In this document: positions 23,265 through 36,918 of the stretch, piece by piece
Numbering within the stretch: the stretch's first letter is position 1
Layout of the letters: the number at the start of each line of letters is the position of its first letter
From: Dioszegia crocea
Taxonomy: Eukaryota > Basidiomycota > Tremellomycetes > Tremellales > Bulleribasidiaceae
NCBI GenBank assembly: GCA_001600615.1
Contig: BCKK01000011.1
Location: 124,001 to 188,000, forward strand
Length of the DNA stretch: 64,000 nucleotides
Reading direction: 5' to 3'
Translations under genes and position numbers: made by a program
The notes under the pieces: generated by a model
Seen by the model: the letters and a program-made list of their open reading frames with translations, nothing else
Database searches by the model: none
What the model was told of the DNA's origin: nothing

Positions 23265-25942
23265 ATGGACGTAGCTGGCCCCTCAAATCCCAGATTTGTC
23301 CCCGTGGGCGAGCGCCAGGTCAACTTAGCGTGAGCTCTCAGATCTCAATCGCTGGAATTCTGAACCTCCGCCGTGAGGCTGATTCTGCAGATGTACAGAA
23401 TGCCGAAGGAGCAAGGTGCGCGCTCCCTAGACAGGTCGATTGACTGAGTTTTGATGCAAGTAGCTCCGCTGCACCGACAACGAGAATGCGACTATGCCTT
23501 GCAAGCGGTGCAGTGAGTCTGACTTCCCGGCAGGGGGGGCCTATGGGACTGACAAATAGGACGGAGGGGCACGATATGTGACTTCTCGACAACGAAACGA
23601 GGCCCGAGACTTGATGAGACGTATGTATCTGAAATGGTCGGACCTGATAGTTTCAGTCGATCGTCCTTGCCGGCTAGCTTCGCAGCAGGACCGTCAAGAA
23701 GTGCGCTGGAAAGGACTAGTCCACCGTCTAACGGTATTATCAGCCCGATTCAGTCGTCCGTACCCATCCCGGCGCTTGATCATCTTAACCCAGACATCGA
23801 CACTTCAGCTGCTCGTCACCGGAATGAAGAAAGCTCGTACGCCCGACGCTTCAGTCCCAAGGCGGACGTGGACATGTCGAGTCGGCTGAATCCCGACATT
23901 GGAGACTTGTCGCCGATGGGTGATCTCCTCGGAGCTGGACGTGAGAGGGGACCAGACTCGGGTCATGCAGGGGTTAATCACGCAGCTGTGTATATGCAGA
24001 CGTCTTTCGAAGACCCAAGTACGTGCGGGTATATCTCCCGATTGTTGATAGCTGACAGTAGCAGTAACGATGGGGTACATCGAGGAGGCAGAAGCTCATA
24101 AGCTGATTTCCCTGTAAGTTGACTTCGACGTTGTGGCTGATTGGAGGTATCACCAACATCTCAATCCTCTTATAGGCTTACTTGATCCACATCGTAAGTC
24201 CCCTCGATGCCTGGCTGATCCCAGTTCATACCGCGATGTATCTGCGCAAAACATCCCTCATCCTCTACACAACCATCCTCGCAGCGTCCAGCAAATTCTT
24301 CCGAAACTCCCTCAATAGCGCGCTGATGCATCATTCTCGGGCGATGCTGAGTCGTGCGATAGACACGGGGCGATGCGAAACGGGCATCATACAGGCCATA
24401 CTGGTCATGGTGTATTGGAAGGAGCCTACAGACAAGTCTGCCTGGATCAAGATTGGGGTAGCGATTAGAATGGCCTATCAGAGGGGATGGCACGTCCAAC
24501 GGCGGGAGGAGTTGCCGGATGATGAGCTGGCAGCGAGGCAGATATTGGTACGTCGGTCTATCGCCCTGGGTACTGACTGCCAGGACAATGAGCGGACTTG
24601 GTATTGTGGGTCAAGAATGAAGGACTGATGCCAGAGAGACACTGATCTTCAGGTCTCATCTGTGAGTATCTCGCGTAATGTCTAGCTAATGGCAGGTTTT
24701 GACAGACAGTAGGTGCACATCGAATGCAGCTGAGAGTCAGATATGCGGATCTGTTTGGACTGCCTTCCACCATCAAAATGAGTGATGCAGGAGACGTGAG
24801 GCTTCTACTCTTCATCTAGTTGGCGATACGCTAACCCTGTAGTGCGAAAACTGGGCCCGAGCGCATATACATCTCGACGTGGCTGTCGATATGCACCTGG
24901 CTTGCAGTATCGAGTGAGTTGCCTGATTCCGAATGTATTCATAGGGATGAAGCTCACAAGTCTCAGCTCCCAGGGAGCTCGGGAGTTCTGGAGTCGAGTC
25001 AGGCGAGACCAGACATCTATCCCAAAGCCCCTCCTTACGCTGTTGATTGACGACTTGTATCAGAGTGAATCTCGACATGAAAAGAAGTGGTTCGGAGAGA
25101 ATGGCAGTGAGTCTCCTGGCCCCCTGAATGTGACTCAGAGACGCGAGGGATGCAATGCCATGGGAAGCTGGAAGGCATGGCGTAGCAATAGGCTGACATT
25201 CAGTTGCTCTACAGCACCTCACGGATAAGGACCGAAATTTGCTGCACTGGTTCGACCTCTCCAGCTTGCTCTTGGTCAGACACCACCAACTCACTCTTAC
25301 CCCGCCGGTGGACGTTGATGCGTGCACCTCGGAGTGTATGGAACTCGCCACACATGTTGTTGAGAAGCTGGAGCGGGTCAGCAACGACGGTATACTGCCC
25401 TTTCTGTATGATGCCGGGTCATGCACTTTGTCCAACTTTGGAATCGTTGTGTATCAAGTGAGTGCACATTAGCCGACCGCACGAGACCGCTGACTCGACA
25501 GCTACATCGCCGACTCTCCGACTCGCAGAGGGCATACATCTACTCCTTGCTGGAGCGAGTACGCTCTTGCTGTATCTCAGCGCAAAGCGGACACAGCGAG
25601 GGAGCAATGACGCTGTGCGATCGATTCTTCCAGCGAGTCCTGCAGATCATGCGGTCAGCCCCGGCGCATCCTCAGCAGTCGACAGCTCAGTCAAATACAG
25701 AGCAAGGTGTGGACCAAATGGGAGAGTTTGATATGGTGAGTGTAGTCGATGTGCTTCATTCTCTCTTATAATATACGCTCATTGCTGAAATGTGCAGGAT
25801 GCGTTTTTGCGGGCGACAATGGGACCCCAATTCGACCACATGTTTGTTGATAACGATTACTGGTGAGCTCTGCTCGCATGGCAGACACCTTCAAAATCCC
25901 ATCTGATGTTTCAGGGCGACCCTATTCTCAGCAGACCCTTGA
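23265..25942 (+). CDS. Zn2Cys6 fungal transcription factor (paralogue 2)
   Basis: Paralogue of the factor at 18187-20691. Sixteen exons: 23265-23329, 23391-23415, 23464-23512, 23560-24018, 24062-24113, 24147-24193, 24225-24547, 24584-24605, 24653-24661, 24710-24795, 24843-24913, 24967-25106, 25204-25457, 25502-25735, 25798-25862 and 25915-25942; phases close to about 642 residues. The zinc cluster is CTECRRSKLRC, nine residues, CKRC, then RRRGTIC, again split over four exons. Downstream HQHLNPLIGLLDPH, LYTTILAASSKFF and DNERTWYCL align with paralogue 1, and many exon lengths are identical or nearly so (25, 49, 47, 323, 22, 9, 71 and 140 bases). The main difference is a 150-residue Ser/Pro-rich linker after the zinc cluster. 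It lies downstream of the MFS gene in the same direction. Confidence 0.85.
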
Positions 25943-26359
25943 TCGCTTTCCAGTTAGTCTGTTGTCTGCCGGCGCGTTGCAGCCCGGAGACGAAATTTGA
26001 GGCCTGATGACTCAGCCTCAATGTGACTGGCGGTATCGATTGATCACGATCACGATCTTGGTGTCGGGCTTTCGTTAAACTTGTACTGGCACACTGGTCG
26101 CCCTGCCACGCTCTCTTTGCTTAGGTGCAACATGTAGAGCCAGATGCAACTCCACATTCCTCATACCACGTGGCGAACTCCCCTGACGCGCTCGAAATCG
26201 CGTCGACTGTCCCGAAAGCTGCTACCTCTTCACATCCATTCTTCTCCAGAACGAAGCTTTTCATCTCCATCCACGGACTGCGGCTCACATACGACTGAGA
26301 ATAATCAGCCAATACTACACCCTCCGGCCCGCCTTTTCTCGCGCTTGAGTCAGCCAAAA
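25943..26359. other. Intergenic region, no gene seen
   Basis: About 417 bases between the second factor and RFC3, both plus strand. Frames on either strand are short and unrecognisable. It presumably holds the factor 3' UTR and the RFC3 promoter. Confidence 0.4.
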
Positions 26360-27984
26360 ATGTCTCTCTGGGTGGACAAGGTAGGTTTCTCTTTCGGTCT
26401 GGCTCGGATCGTGGAACAACTATCCGGTCAATCGTGACATTCTGTACCCAAGATCCCTCAGCTGACACATCTAGTATCGTCCTCGTAGTCTCGATGAGTT
26501 GCACTACCACGATGGGCTTTCAGATCGTCTAAAGTCTCTGGTCAGTTGTAGCCTCTGGAGCAATGTTGGCAGTCAGCTGATATTGCAGGCTGCGACGGGT
26601 GACTTCCCCCATATTTTGTTCTATGGCCCGTCCGGTGCTGGCAAAAAGGTCAGCTTTGTTTATCCGAGATTGAACTGTCATCAGAAGGAAAGAAGCTGAC
26701 TATCCTCAGACAAGGATTATGTGCACTCTTCGAGAGTTGTACGGTGTCGGAGTTGAGAAAGTGAGCTGAGAGGATCTCATGCTTAATGCGAGGCTCGATA
26801 GCTGACGCCGAAAGTTACGGATAGATCAACGTGTATTTGTTACTCCTTCAAATAGGAAGTTGGACGTCAATGTCGTGCAATCGAATTATCACATTGAATT
26901 GACACCTTCGTAAGCTCTTCCTCCACTAAGCAAAGCGTGCGCAAAGAAATCCAAGCTGACCCAATAGGGATGTGGGCAACTACGATCGGGTAGTCATCCA
27001 AGATATCCTGAAGGAAATAGCGCAGACCCAGCAGGTTGACCTGAACGCGAAGCAGCGATTCAAGGGTGAGTTAAGAATGCCACGAATTCCCCGGCTCAGC
27101 TCACCCATCAGTTGTCATCATTAATGAAGCTGACGCGCTCACTCGAGATGCCCAAGCGGCGCTCAGACGGACTATGGAGAAATACATGACCAACATGCGC
27201 TTGATACTGTGCGCCAACAGCACTAGCAAAATTATCGCGCCTATTCGATCACGATGTCTTTTGGTTCGAGTGGCTGCGCCTACGAATGACGAGGTAGGTG
27301 GTTCTCGTTTTCCTATACCTACTGTGCTGACCCAGCAGATGTCCCGAGTGCTCCACCACGTTGCCAAGAAAGAACGCTTCAACCTTCCCGACCCGGCCGC
27401 AGACGCCATAATCTCTTCATCCGATGGGAACCTCCGGAAAGCCCTCCTCATGTTTGAGGCTATGAAGATGCAAAAGCCAGACTTGTCAGGCAGTATCGAC
27501 GTCGCCAAGCCGGATTGGGAGACGTACATTGCCGCAGTAGCGAAGAGTATCGTGGAGGAGCAAAGCCCACAGCGGTTGTTGGAAGTCAGGGGGAAGATTT
27601 ATGAGTTGCTGAGTCATTGTATACCGCCTGGGGTGGTGTTGAAAGTGAGTCGTGCGCATGTCTGCTCAAGATGGTATCGCTTGGAATTTCAGCTGATATT
27701 CTAGACTCTGGCTGAGCGTATTGTGGAAAAAGTGGATATCAACCTAAAGGCGCAGGTGATACATTGGGCGGCGTACTATGTGAGTTGGAGGGAAGAGCCG
27801 GAGGGAAGACCAGTCTCATCGGTACCTAAGCTCATCAACCAGGAATTGAGGATGCGAATGGGTAGCAAGAAGATTTTCCACATCGAGGCATTCATCGCCA
27901 AGATCATGATGTGAGTCAGCAGATTCTCAATGACATGAGCCGTGACTGACTCCAAATAGGGTCCTGAAAGCATATCTCATGTGA
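26360..27984 (+). CDS. RFC3: Replication factor C 38-kDa subunit (human RFC3 / yeast Rfc5 orthologue)
   Basis: AAA+ clamp-loader subunit that helps load PCNA. Eleven exons: 26360-26380, 26475-26540, 26589-26648, 26710-26760, 26815-26909, 26968-27065, 27112-27293, 27339-27644, 27705-27779, 27843-27910 and 27960-27984; phases close to about 348 residues. It starts with the family hallmark MSLWVDKYRPRSLDEL. It has a P-loop (GPSGAGKKT, residues 42-50), TRIMCTLRELYGVGVEK, a degenerate Walker B (IINEAD), ALRRTMEKYM, the SRC arginine-finger box (PIRSRC) and QRLLEVRGKIYELLSHCIPP. Nearly every exon boundary has GT-AG with a CTGAC-like branch. The 3' splice site before exon 8 is a CAGCAG tandem. Confidence 0.97.
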
Positions 27985-28159
27985 GCGATACTGATCAAAT
28001 GGGCTGTCCATCGATCACAAAGCTGACAGGAACAGGGGAGCAATGGTCTCAGACTTTGACGACATGTGATACTCGCCCCACGCCCCGAGCCATGTGTGTG
28101 ACCCATATGCATCATGTAAATAGTCTACAAATCTATCACACTGCCACCAACCCAAGATC

Positions 28160-29522
28160 CTACTTGTCATCTGCCAACACTGCCAAATCTCCCAGACTCT
28201 CCATGACGAAATCTGGCACCGTGCTACTAGGCTCATCACCAAAGACCTGCTCCCGCTTTGTGACGCCCCCAAAGACAAGTAACGTGCGGACGCCTGATCC
28301 CAGGCCGAATTCAATGTCGGTCGAGAGGTTGTCGCCTACCATCAAGGCCTTTGCGGGGTCAAAGTGGTGTCTATTGAGTCAGCTTCTTGCCTCGCAGAGG
28401 TTGTGGAGGACGAAGCTCACTCGGCGATGATGGCGTCCATCATGATTTTGTTGGGCTTGCCGATAATCGTGGGAGTGCGTTTGCTGGCGAAAACCAAAGG
28501 AGCGGACATGGCTCCTGATCCTGGTTGTTGTCAGCACATGCTCGGGAGAACGCCATCGCCCATCTCTTCACGGCGCAGCCAACACTGCCCCTCTGCCTTT
28601 TCATTCTCTCCTAATCCACATCTCTTCCTCGTCAACTCCCCAAAACTCCAGGTGAAGAGCACGTACCAGGATATGTAGTGCCGTTAGTGGGGAACGTTGC
28701 GTCCTGGTTGGTCAAGAGGAAATGACACCCCTCGTTATCCTTGAGGTAGGTATACGCCTTCGAATACTTCTTGTAGTCTAAGCAGTGAATCAGCTTGTGT
28801 TCCTGTTCAGCTCGCCGTACAGATAAATGTAGCTTACTAATGTACGCATCAAACCCGCACAGTACAGCTCCGATAGAAGGGTCCGGGACGACTGAGGAAT
28901 AGTCTCCTTGCTCAATGAACACCTTATCTTCGGGGTCCTACGTCATAAGCTCGTGATCGTACCCAGCGAAGACGTCGAGAGGACGAGTTAGCCTACCGAT
29001 CCACCGGCATGAGCGATTCCCACTGCGTCTAACTCCTCCTCCAGACCCGCTTGACCAATAACGTAGACCCGCTTGTCTTTGGGGAACTGAAGGATCTTCG
29101 ACATGTACACTGCTGAAGCGTATGCCGAGCCGAAGATTTCGTTCTACTCCATCAGCGGCAAGCCCTTGCTAAGCACAGGACCGGTTCAGCTCACCTCAGA
29201 TACCTCGATACCGAGCTTGTCGAATGTCGACTTGTACATCCGCCTAGATTTTGAGGCATTGTTGGTGACGAAGAGTATCCTCTTGCCTGGGGAGTATCAG
29301 CTCGATGCTAGGAGTACTTCAGACAGGCCGGTGAAGCTTGGATAGACTCTGCAAGGTGGGAAGAAACATACCTATTGATCGCAGATACTTCAGGACCTCC
29401 TTTACGCCCGGAACAACCTTTGGACCATGATAGATCACCCCATCACAGTCGAGTAGGAAAACTTCGACCGAGTCGACAAGCTTGCGATAATCCTCGACGG
29501 TGGAGAGAGTCTGGGGAGCCAT
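28160..29522 (-). CDS. PHO13: PHO13-type HAD phosphatase (p-nitrophenyl / phosphoglycolate phosphatase)
   Basis: Haloacid-dehalogenase phosphatase that in yeast and animals removes metabolic side-products such as 2-phosphoglycolate. Minus-strand exons 29522-29372, 29286-29195, 29143-28997, 28937-28838, 28777-28667, 28514-28421 and 28370-28160 give about 301 residues with closed phases. Motif I is LLDCDGVIYHG (nucleophile Asp), motif II FVTNNAS, the conserved lysine lies in IIGKPNKIMMDAI and motif IV is LMVGDNLSTDIEFG. The cap region includes NQDATFPTNG, typical of the C2-cap subfamily. The first coding ATG at 29522 gives MAPQTLSTVEDY. Convergent with RFC3. Confidence 0.93.
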
Positions 29523-30652
29523 AATGAGATAGAGACAGCAGTGTTTTGTACAGAGCTCGCATGGATAGCGACCCCCTGACGGTTAACCTGACGCCTGGCA
29601 TGCGGGGCTCCGAATTTCAGGGCACTAGCAACCACCCTGGCGCCTCCTGGCGCGCCCTGCAGCTTGCCTTCCACCCTCCATCAATGCGCTGAGGCTGCTA
29701 TCTACTCAGGCGTACATGATCAGAAATACTCACCATTGGATCTGTCTCTGTGATCTACACACCACGAACGCCTTGTCAATTTTCGCTGACCCCTAAAGTC
29801 ACTGACTTCGCATCCTGCCGAGCGGCGGAGGTCCGGAAGACCTTATTGCCACCGACGGCCGTCCTCTGACCCCCGTTCTCTGCAGCTCCCCCGGAGCCCC
29901 TTGGTCAGTCGGGACACAGACAGACGGGCGAATGGTGACGCTCGTCATCGATCAACAGACGTTCTCGGCAAGAAGGTATCCCCTTCCGCCGAATGGAGAA
30001 GGTCACATTCAACATTGTGTGACTCCTTCTCAGGCACCCGCTCGGACCAGGCGCTATATTTGGATCGCACATTCAACTTGCACTCTCCTTCACATCAAAG
30101 CACTCGAGCGACCAAACAACCGTGAACCTTACCCTATTGATGTTTGGTCCTTCCCATGCACAACTCCGCCTCGTTCGCTCAAAGCTCGCCCACCTTAGCC
30201 TCAACCAAGTTATCGGTAACCCATCCAACGAGGATCATCTGGGGTGATTTGATTATGCTCATATACTCTCATACCTTACAGACGGGCTCGAGTCACTAAT
30301 GATGGCAAACCAAACGCAGATGAGCTAATGCCAGTTGTCGCTTCTGATGCGCGACACCGCCTATTATGCTTGATGCTCGCCCATCCTTTACCCCCTCACA
30401 GTGACATCGTCCCGTCCGACGAGAAGCATGATGTGAGCGCAACCCCAACCCATGGCAAGTCTGCTCAGATGCAAGGTGCAAACATCCAAACGGCTAGAGG
30501 TCTGGCGACATATATAAGGCAGACTTCCAGCGTCGATAATCCCCATCTCACTTCTCATCTTCCAACCACTCCAACACACTCCAGTCCAACACACTCTACT
30601 CCACTCTCCACTACACTTCAGACCTCGTTACATCACCCCATACTACTACAAT
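29523..30652. other. Long divergent intergenic region upstream of secreted-protein gene
   Basis: About 1.1 kb between PHO13 (minus) and the secreted protein (plus). Short frames here have no recognisable protein. Near the right end is TATATAAG at 30511-30518, about 135 bases before the ATG, followed by a CA/CT-rich tract typical of a strong fungal core promoter. Confidence 0.45.
30511..30518 (+). promoter_or_regulatory. TATA box of secreted-protein gene
   Basis: TATATAAG followed by about 100 bases of pyrimidine-rich leader before the ATG at 30653. The strong TATA and leader suggest high or regulated expression. Confidence 0.5.
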
Positions 30653-31288
30653 ATGCTCGCCTCAATCCTTACCACCGTCCTCCTCGTCTCTACCGTCCTC
30701 GCTGCGCCCTCCCCTCGACCGGCCTTCAAGCAGACCAACCGACGAGCGGTCGCCAAGCGTATGTCAGACAAGGCCAACGGTGTCGTCCGTCGTCAGGCTC
30801 CCTCCGCCCGGATCTACCCTACTTGCGCCAACTCTCCTCTTGTTGCAGGCCAAGGTGTTCAATTTGCAAACTACGCCGCCAACATCGGCTTCGTCGGGGT
30901 AAGTCAAGTTCTTCTCCATGCCTTGAGTATTTGCTGATGGTACAGAATGACGTCGGCGTCGATGGCCCCAGCACCAGTCAGACTGACTGTATCACCCTGT
31001 GTGAAGGTGGTAAGTCAAAATGTCGACCAATCTCCCCGCAAATCACTGATCTCACAGACGCCACCTGCCAGGCCACCATTTTCACCACCGACGCTGGAGG
31101 TGTGTGCGTGACATACACCGGCTTCTCCAACCTGGTCACCGGCACCGGCACGACCTCTTTCAAGGGCGACTGCGCCGCTCTCGCTGCTGCCAACCCTGGT
31201 AAGTCTAAAGTCTCTGACTATCTGCAATGCTGACTTGTCAGGTATTGGTGCCCTTGACTGCTGCAACTACTTCGTCGCGGCGGCTTAG
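30653..31288 (+). CDS. Small secreted cysteine-rich protein
   Basis: Exons 30653-30898, 30946-31009, 31058-31198 and 31242-31288 give about 165 residues. The N-terminus MLASILTTVLLVSTVLAAP is a clear signal peptide with cleavage near AAPS. A basic propeptide with Kex2-like Lys-Arg and Arg-Arg sites (VAKR, VVRRQAP) follows. The mature part has eight or so cysteines (YPTCANSP, DCITLCEGDATCQ, VCVTYTG, GDCAALA, DCCNYF), with spacing that recalls PAN/apple-like modules (CxxLCxxxxxC). That domain call is tentative; a secreted adhesin or effector-like role is possible but unproven. A strong TATA box precedes it. Confidence 0.75.
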
Positions 31289-31675
31289 GACAGAAGTCCC
31301 CTCGACTCATCGTCAGAGTTCACACTGGATCGTGCTTGGGTTGATGGTTTCACTTGGGACAATGTTTGTTTATGGTCTGGGATACCCTTAATTGCTTGAG
31401 TTATAATAGGATTGGTTTGATATAGGTTTGCTGCATGGACTTTGATATGCTTTACTTCACGCGTGCCTCCGCTCGGAACACTCGTTACGTCTCATACTGT
31501 AGGACGAACTCGCTGGGCGGGCCAAGTCGGCCTGGATTCTGGAATGACGCGCGTGATCCGGTCGAGATCCAAACTTGAGATCTCTTTGCCGCTTAGCAAG
31601 GTACAAGCCCAGCGATGTCCTCAAGGACGTCTCCTCAGATATCACATGCATGATCTCCTACGCCCCCGCCCGGGT
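31289..31675. other. Intergenic region between convergent genes
   Basis: About 390 bases between the secreted-protein gene and NUP85 3' ends. No gene, RNA or repeat recognised; likely 3' UTRs. Confidence 0.4.
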
Positions 31676-34502
31676 TCAGAAGGCATCATCGAACCCGACA
31701 ACAACAGCCCGTGCCAAATTTCTCGCTAGGGCCAACCTCACTTCCTCCAACTTCCGCCATGGAGCGGTCCAATCTTCCACCACAGGCACTGCAGCTGCCT
31801 CTTTGCCCTTCCCCTTCCCTTTCGTCCCCGTTTTGGCCGCTGGAATCGCTGTCGTCCGCTGGAGTAAAGTAGATAGTTGTCCGAGGTAGTCATGGGGGTT
31901 ATACCGAGCGTTGGTGCTGACGTCCTCTAGGACACGCATGAGTTCGAATGTATCTTGTGCCGTGAAGAGGATTTCGACATCTATAATATCAGCTTACTGC
32001 AGCCAGTCCCAAGGCGCGTAAGAAGCAGCTTACCTTCCAATAACGCCACACTCTCTAATAGCAATACAGCCCAAATGCCCACCGGCGCTATCCCACTAAT
32101 CAACAACCCGACCAATTTGTCCGCTGCCATCTTGCGCGCATCCTGAGATCTGTAGAGCAGATAATCTCTGAACTCGGATAAGAATGCCAGACGGGCCGCA
32201 AAGATCGATACAGCTGAGGGTGTCGTCATATCTAGGTCTGCCCCCGTTTCGGCTAATTGTTGAAGGGCGAGCGGTGCGTCATTTAGGAGTGATGTGGGTA
32301 AAGTTTCGATTATCGAAAGGAAATTTTCAGGACCTGTGGATATCAGCGAGGTCATTTGTGAACCACAAACAACCCGACTTACCGTCATGTATGTAAACAT
32401 CGACAATCTTTTCTGCAATCCTTGACAATCCCTCCCCATCCTCCGCCTGAAAACTCATCGTGGCACCCAAGCCATACGCCCCATTCCTCACAAGCCGGTC
32501 CGCCATGGCTTTGCTGATCACTTTCCACTCTTCTTCCAGCCTGAGCTCGACACAGCATTCCCTCAACTCTGTAAAATGTTCAAATCGCCTATCGCCCTCC
32601 GTCTCTCCTTCCTCTATCCCATCCATGCCCCCCACATTGACTTCCCTGCCCTTGTGATTCGGGCTCCAGTCCAGCCCTAGTGCTGTATGGAGGATGTGTG
32701 ACTTTAATCTCGCCCGACCCTCATCTCCGGCCGCAGAAAGGTAATCGGCCGTTATCCGCCAGAGAGCCGCATATTTGGGATGTCCAGCTAAGGTGTCGGT
32801 GTAATCCAGGAGAAAGTAATCTCGGAGCGAAGTGTCGAATCGCTCTTCGTCGTCTGGTATCAGGGCGAGTTTATCGAATACATCGCTTAGGTGAGCTGCG
32901 AGCCATGAGTCTAGGTTGTGGCAACCTTGGAGAGCGAGGATGATCTCCCCCCGGCATAAGTTGGATTGTATCGTGTCGTCGAGTAGTGAAGCGTCGACTG
33001 GGATGCCCGCTAGGATAGTCTTCATAGCTCCACTGCAGTGTTAGCTTGTATATCACCTAGGGGGGATGAGCTCACGGTAGATCATCTCGTTTTAATCCCA
33101 CATCCACCAGAATACCCCATGCACCCACTGCCTCGCGCCAATCTGCCGCTTCTTCCAATACCCTCTCCTTCTTACCCTCCATGATATCCACCACAACCAT
33201 CAAGTCTCTCGCCCATCCTTCCCAGTCATCACCGTTATCTGACTCCAACCAATCTTCGATTGGTCGACCAGCAGTCACAGCGCTCAGCTCAGCTCTGAAA
33301 CGCGCCAACCACATCTTGTGTGCCGAAAGGAATTGGTGGTCTAGGGGATAGGCTGTCGTGTTATGCGACCTAGGGAAGAGGGACAGGTGGGTAGCGAGCA
33401 AGATACCAATTTTCGATATTGGCTGATGGGGGTGTGCGGAGAGGGTGCGGAGGAATGATGAGGCCGGGAGGTGGAAGCCGCGTAAGAGGCATCGGGTTAC
33501 ATAGGGCCAGAAAGAGGCGTGAGCCCAGGGTTCGCGAGATGACATTATGGATGTCCCGATTGAGTTGTCGGGTTCTGCAGATTAGCGAAGAGCTTGAGGG
33601 TGATCTCTGTGGCTTACGAGGATCGACATCATTCACCCAGTCCAGTAATTCTTCTCCGAGCAGACCCTCCCCTCTACCGTCTTGTGGCAGATAGAGCGTC
33701 TGAGCGAGCTGGAACGTGTGATACACCGCTATCCATTTGCTCTTCACCTCGACCTGGGAATCAGCTGCAACACCACCTTGTGGAACCAATAACTCACATC
33801 CAAGTCCGCCGCTTCTCTCAGCCGCATAATCTCTTCCAGATACATCCCGACCAAACGACGCATATGTCCGACCGTCTCTGCGCCTGGCGGTCCTAACAGC
33901 GCGTCCACACCGACCAGACGCCCGCTCTTGTCCCAAGCTTCGGCCATCCCAAACCGGCGCGCATTGATACTGTTTGATGGTTTGGGTAGACGGGTGGAGG
34001 AGGCGACGATTTGTTGAAGTGAAGAGAACAGGGTGTAGGTCTCGGTGTAGAAGCTGAGGACGGCATTGGGCAGAGTGGCAGGGGCCGCAGAGTAGATGAT
34101 GGAATCGGCGAGAGCGAGATTTGGGTCAGATAAGGTTGGGGGTAGGTTGGGGTCTGCTGAAGGCTGCGACATCAGCTTGGCCAAATACGTTTAGAAACGC
34201 ACCAGCTTGGTTGTCCACATCGCTATCTCGCCCCCAATGGGCGCCACAGCTGCGGAGAACGTCCGTCCACCGTCTACCCATTTCTGCTTGCCCTTGTAGT
34301 CGTATGTGATGGGTTCGAGATATGTTGTCGCCCCTACGTCCCGAGATCCAACATCTGTGAATCCACTCTGCGCCGTCGGAGTGGGAGCAGATTTCGAGCT
34401 CGACGCGGTGGCTTCTGTCGATCGCGCGGCTGACTTTCCGGCACCGAAAGATGCGCCAGACGATGACGCTCCTCCTGAGCTGAAGAAAGAAGCTCCAGCC
34501 AT
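31676..34502 (-). CDS. NUP85: Nucleoporin Nup85 (Y-complex)
   Basis: Structural nucleoporin of the Y-shaped (Nup84/Nup107) scaffold of the nuclear pore. Minus-strand exons 34502-34203, 34163-33798, 33753-33618, 33574-33076, 33032-32383, 32333-32034 and 31980-31676 close to about 851 residues. The N-terminus is Ser/Gly/Ala-rich, then all-helical repeats follow. Landmarks are WIAVYHTFQLAQTLYLP, the central FWPYVTRCLLRGFHLP, PKYAALWRITADYL and the C-terminal ILFTAQDTFELMRVLEDV, where Nup85 proteins have a closely similar box. The first acceptor is ambiguous among nearby CAGs (34163-34156), changing a few residues. Basic Lys/Gly and Ala-rich loops near the C-terminus are extra to the animal protein. 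Divergent from PGI1 with 211 bases between starts. Confidence 0.87.
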
Positions 34503-34713
34503 TGTTTATAGTGCTAAAGTAGGTGTATAAAGGTGATGTTGATGCCAGTGTAAGATCGCTTTGCCGGGATCAAAGGCAGGCGGCGATGGCCGGTGTGGGG
34601 AATGCTGAAGTGACGTAAGGTGACGGATCTCGGGCCGGCGGTTGGGAACGGTTACCTCCCGACTGCCGCATTGACTTTTCACCATCATCCTCTTACCCTT
34701 CTTATCAATCACA

Positions 34714-36730
<2,017 letters not shown>

Positions 36731-36918
36731 GCGGATTGGTTGGATGAGAAAAGAGGTTGGCGACGCCGGTAGATATGCAATTGTTTTCTTAATCCCTGAT
36801 CTTGCGAGCGAGCCTGGAAGCATTGAGAACAAGGACATGTCTCTAGCATTATAAAACCCATAAGTACCGCAAATCCGTCTATAAGCAAGCTACAAGCCAT
36901 GAACAACATCGACCATCC

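Noticed and set aside
23621..23650. A 30-base intron in the second Zn2Cys6 factor
   Set aside because: The frame continues through without it and no intron is needed.
24696..24734. A 13-base exon plus 26-base intron in the second factor, by analogy with the first factor
   Set aside because: Using the acceptor at 24709 instead gives one open exon (24710-24795) with a normal intron and better protein alignment.
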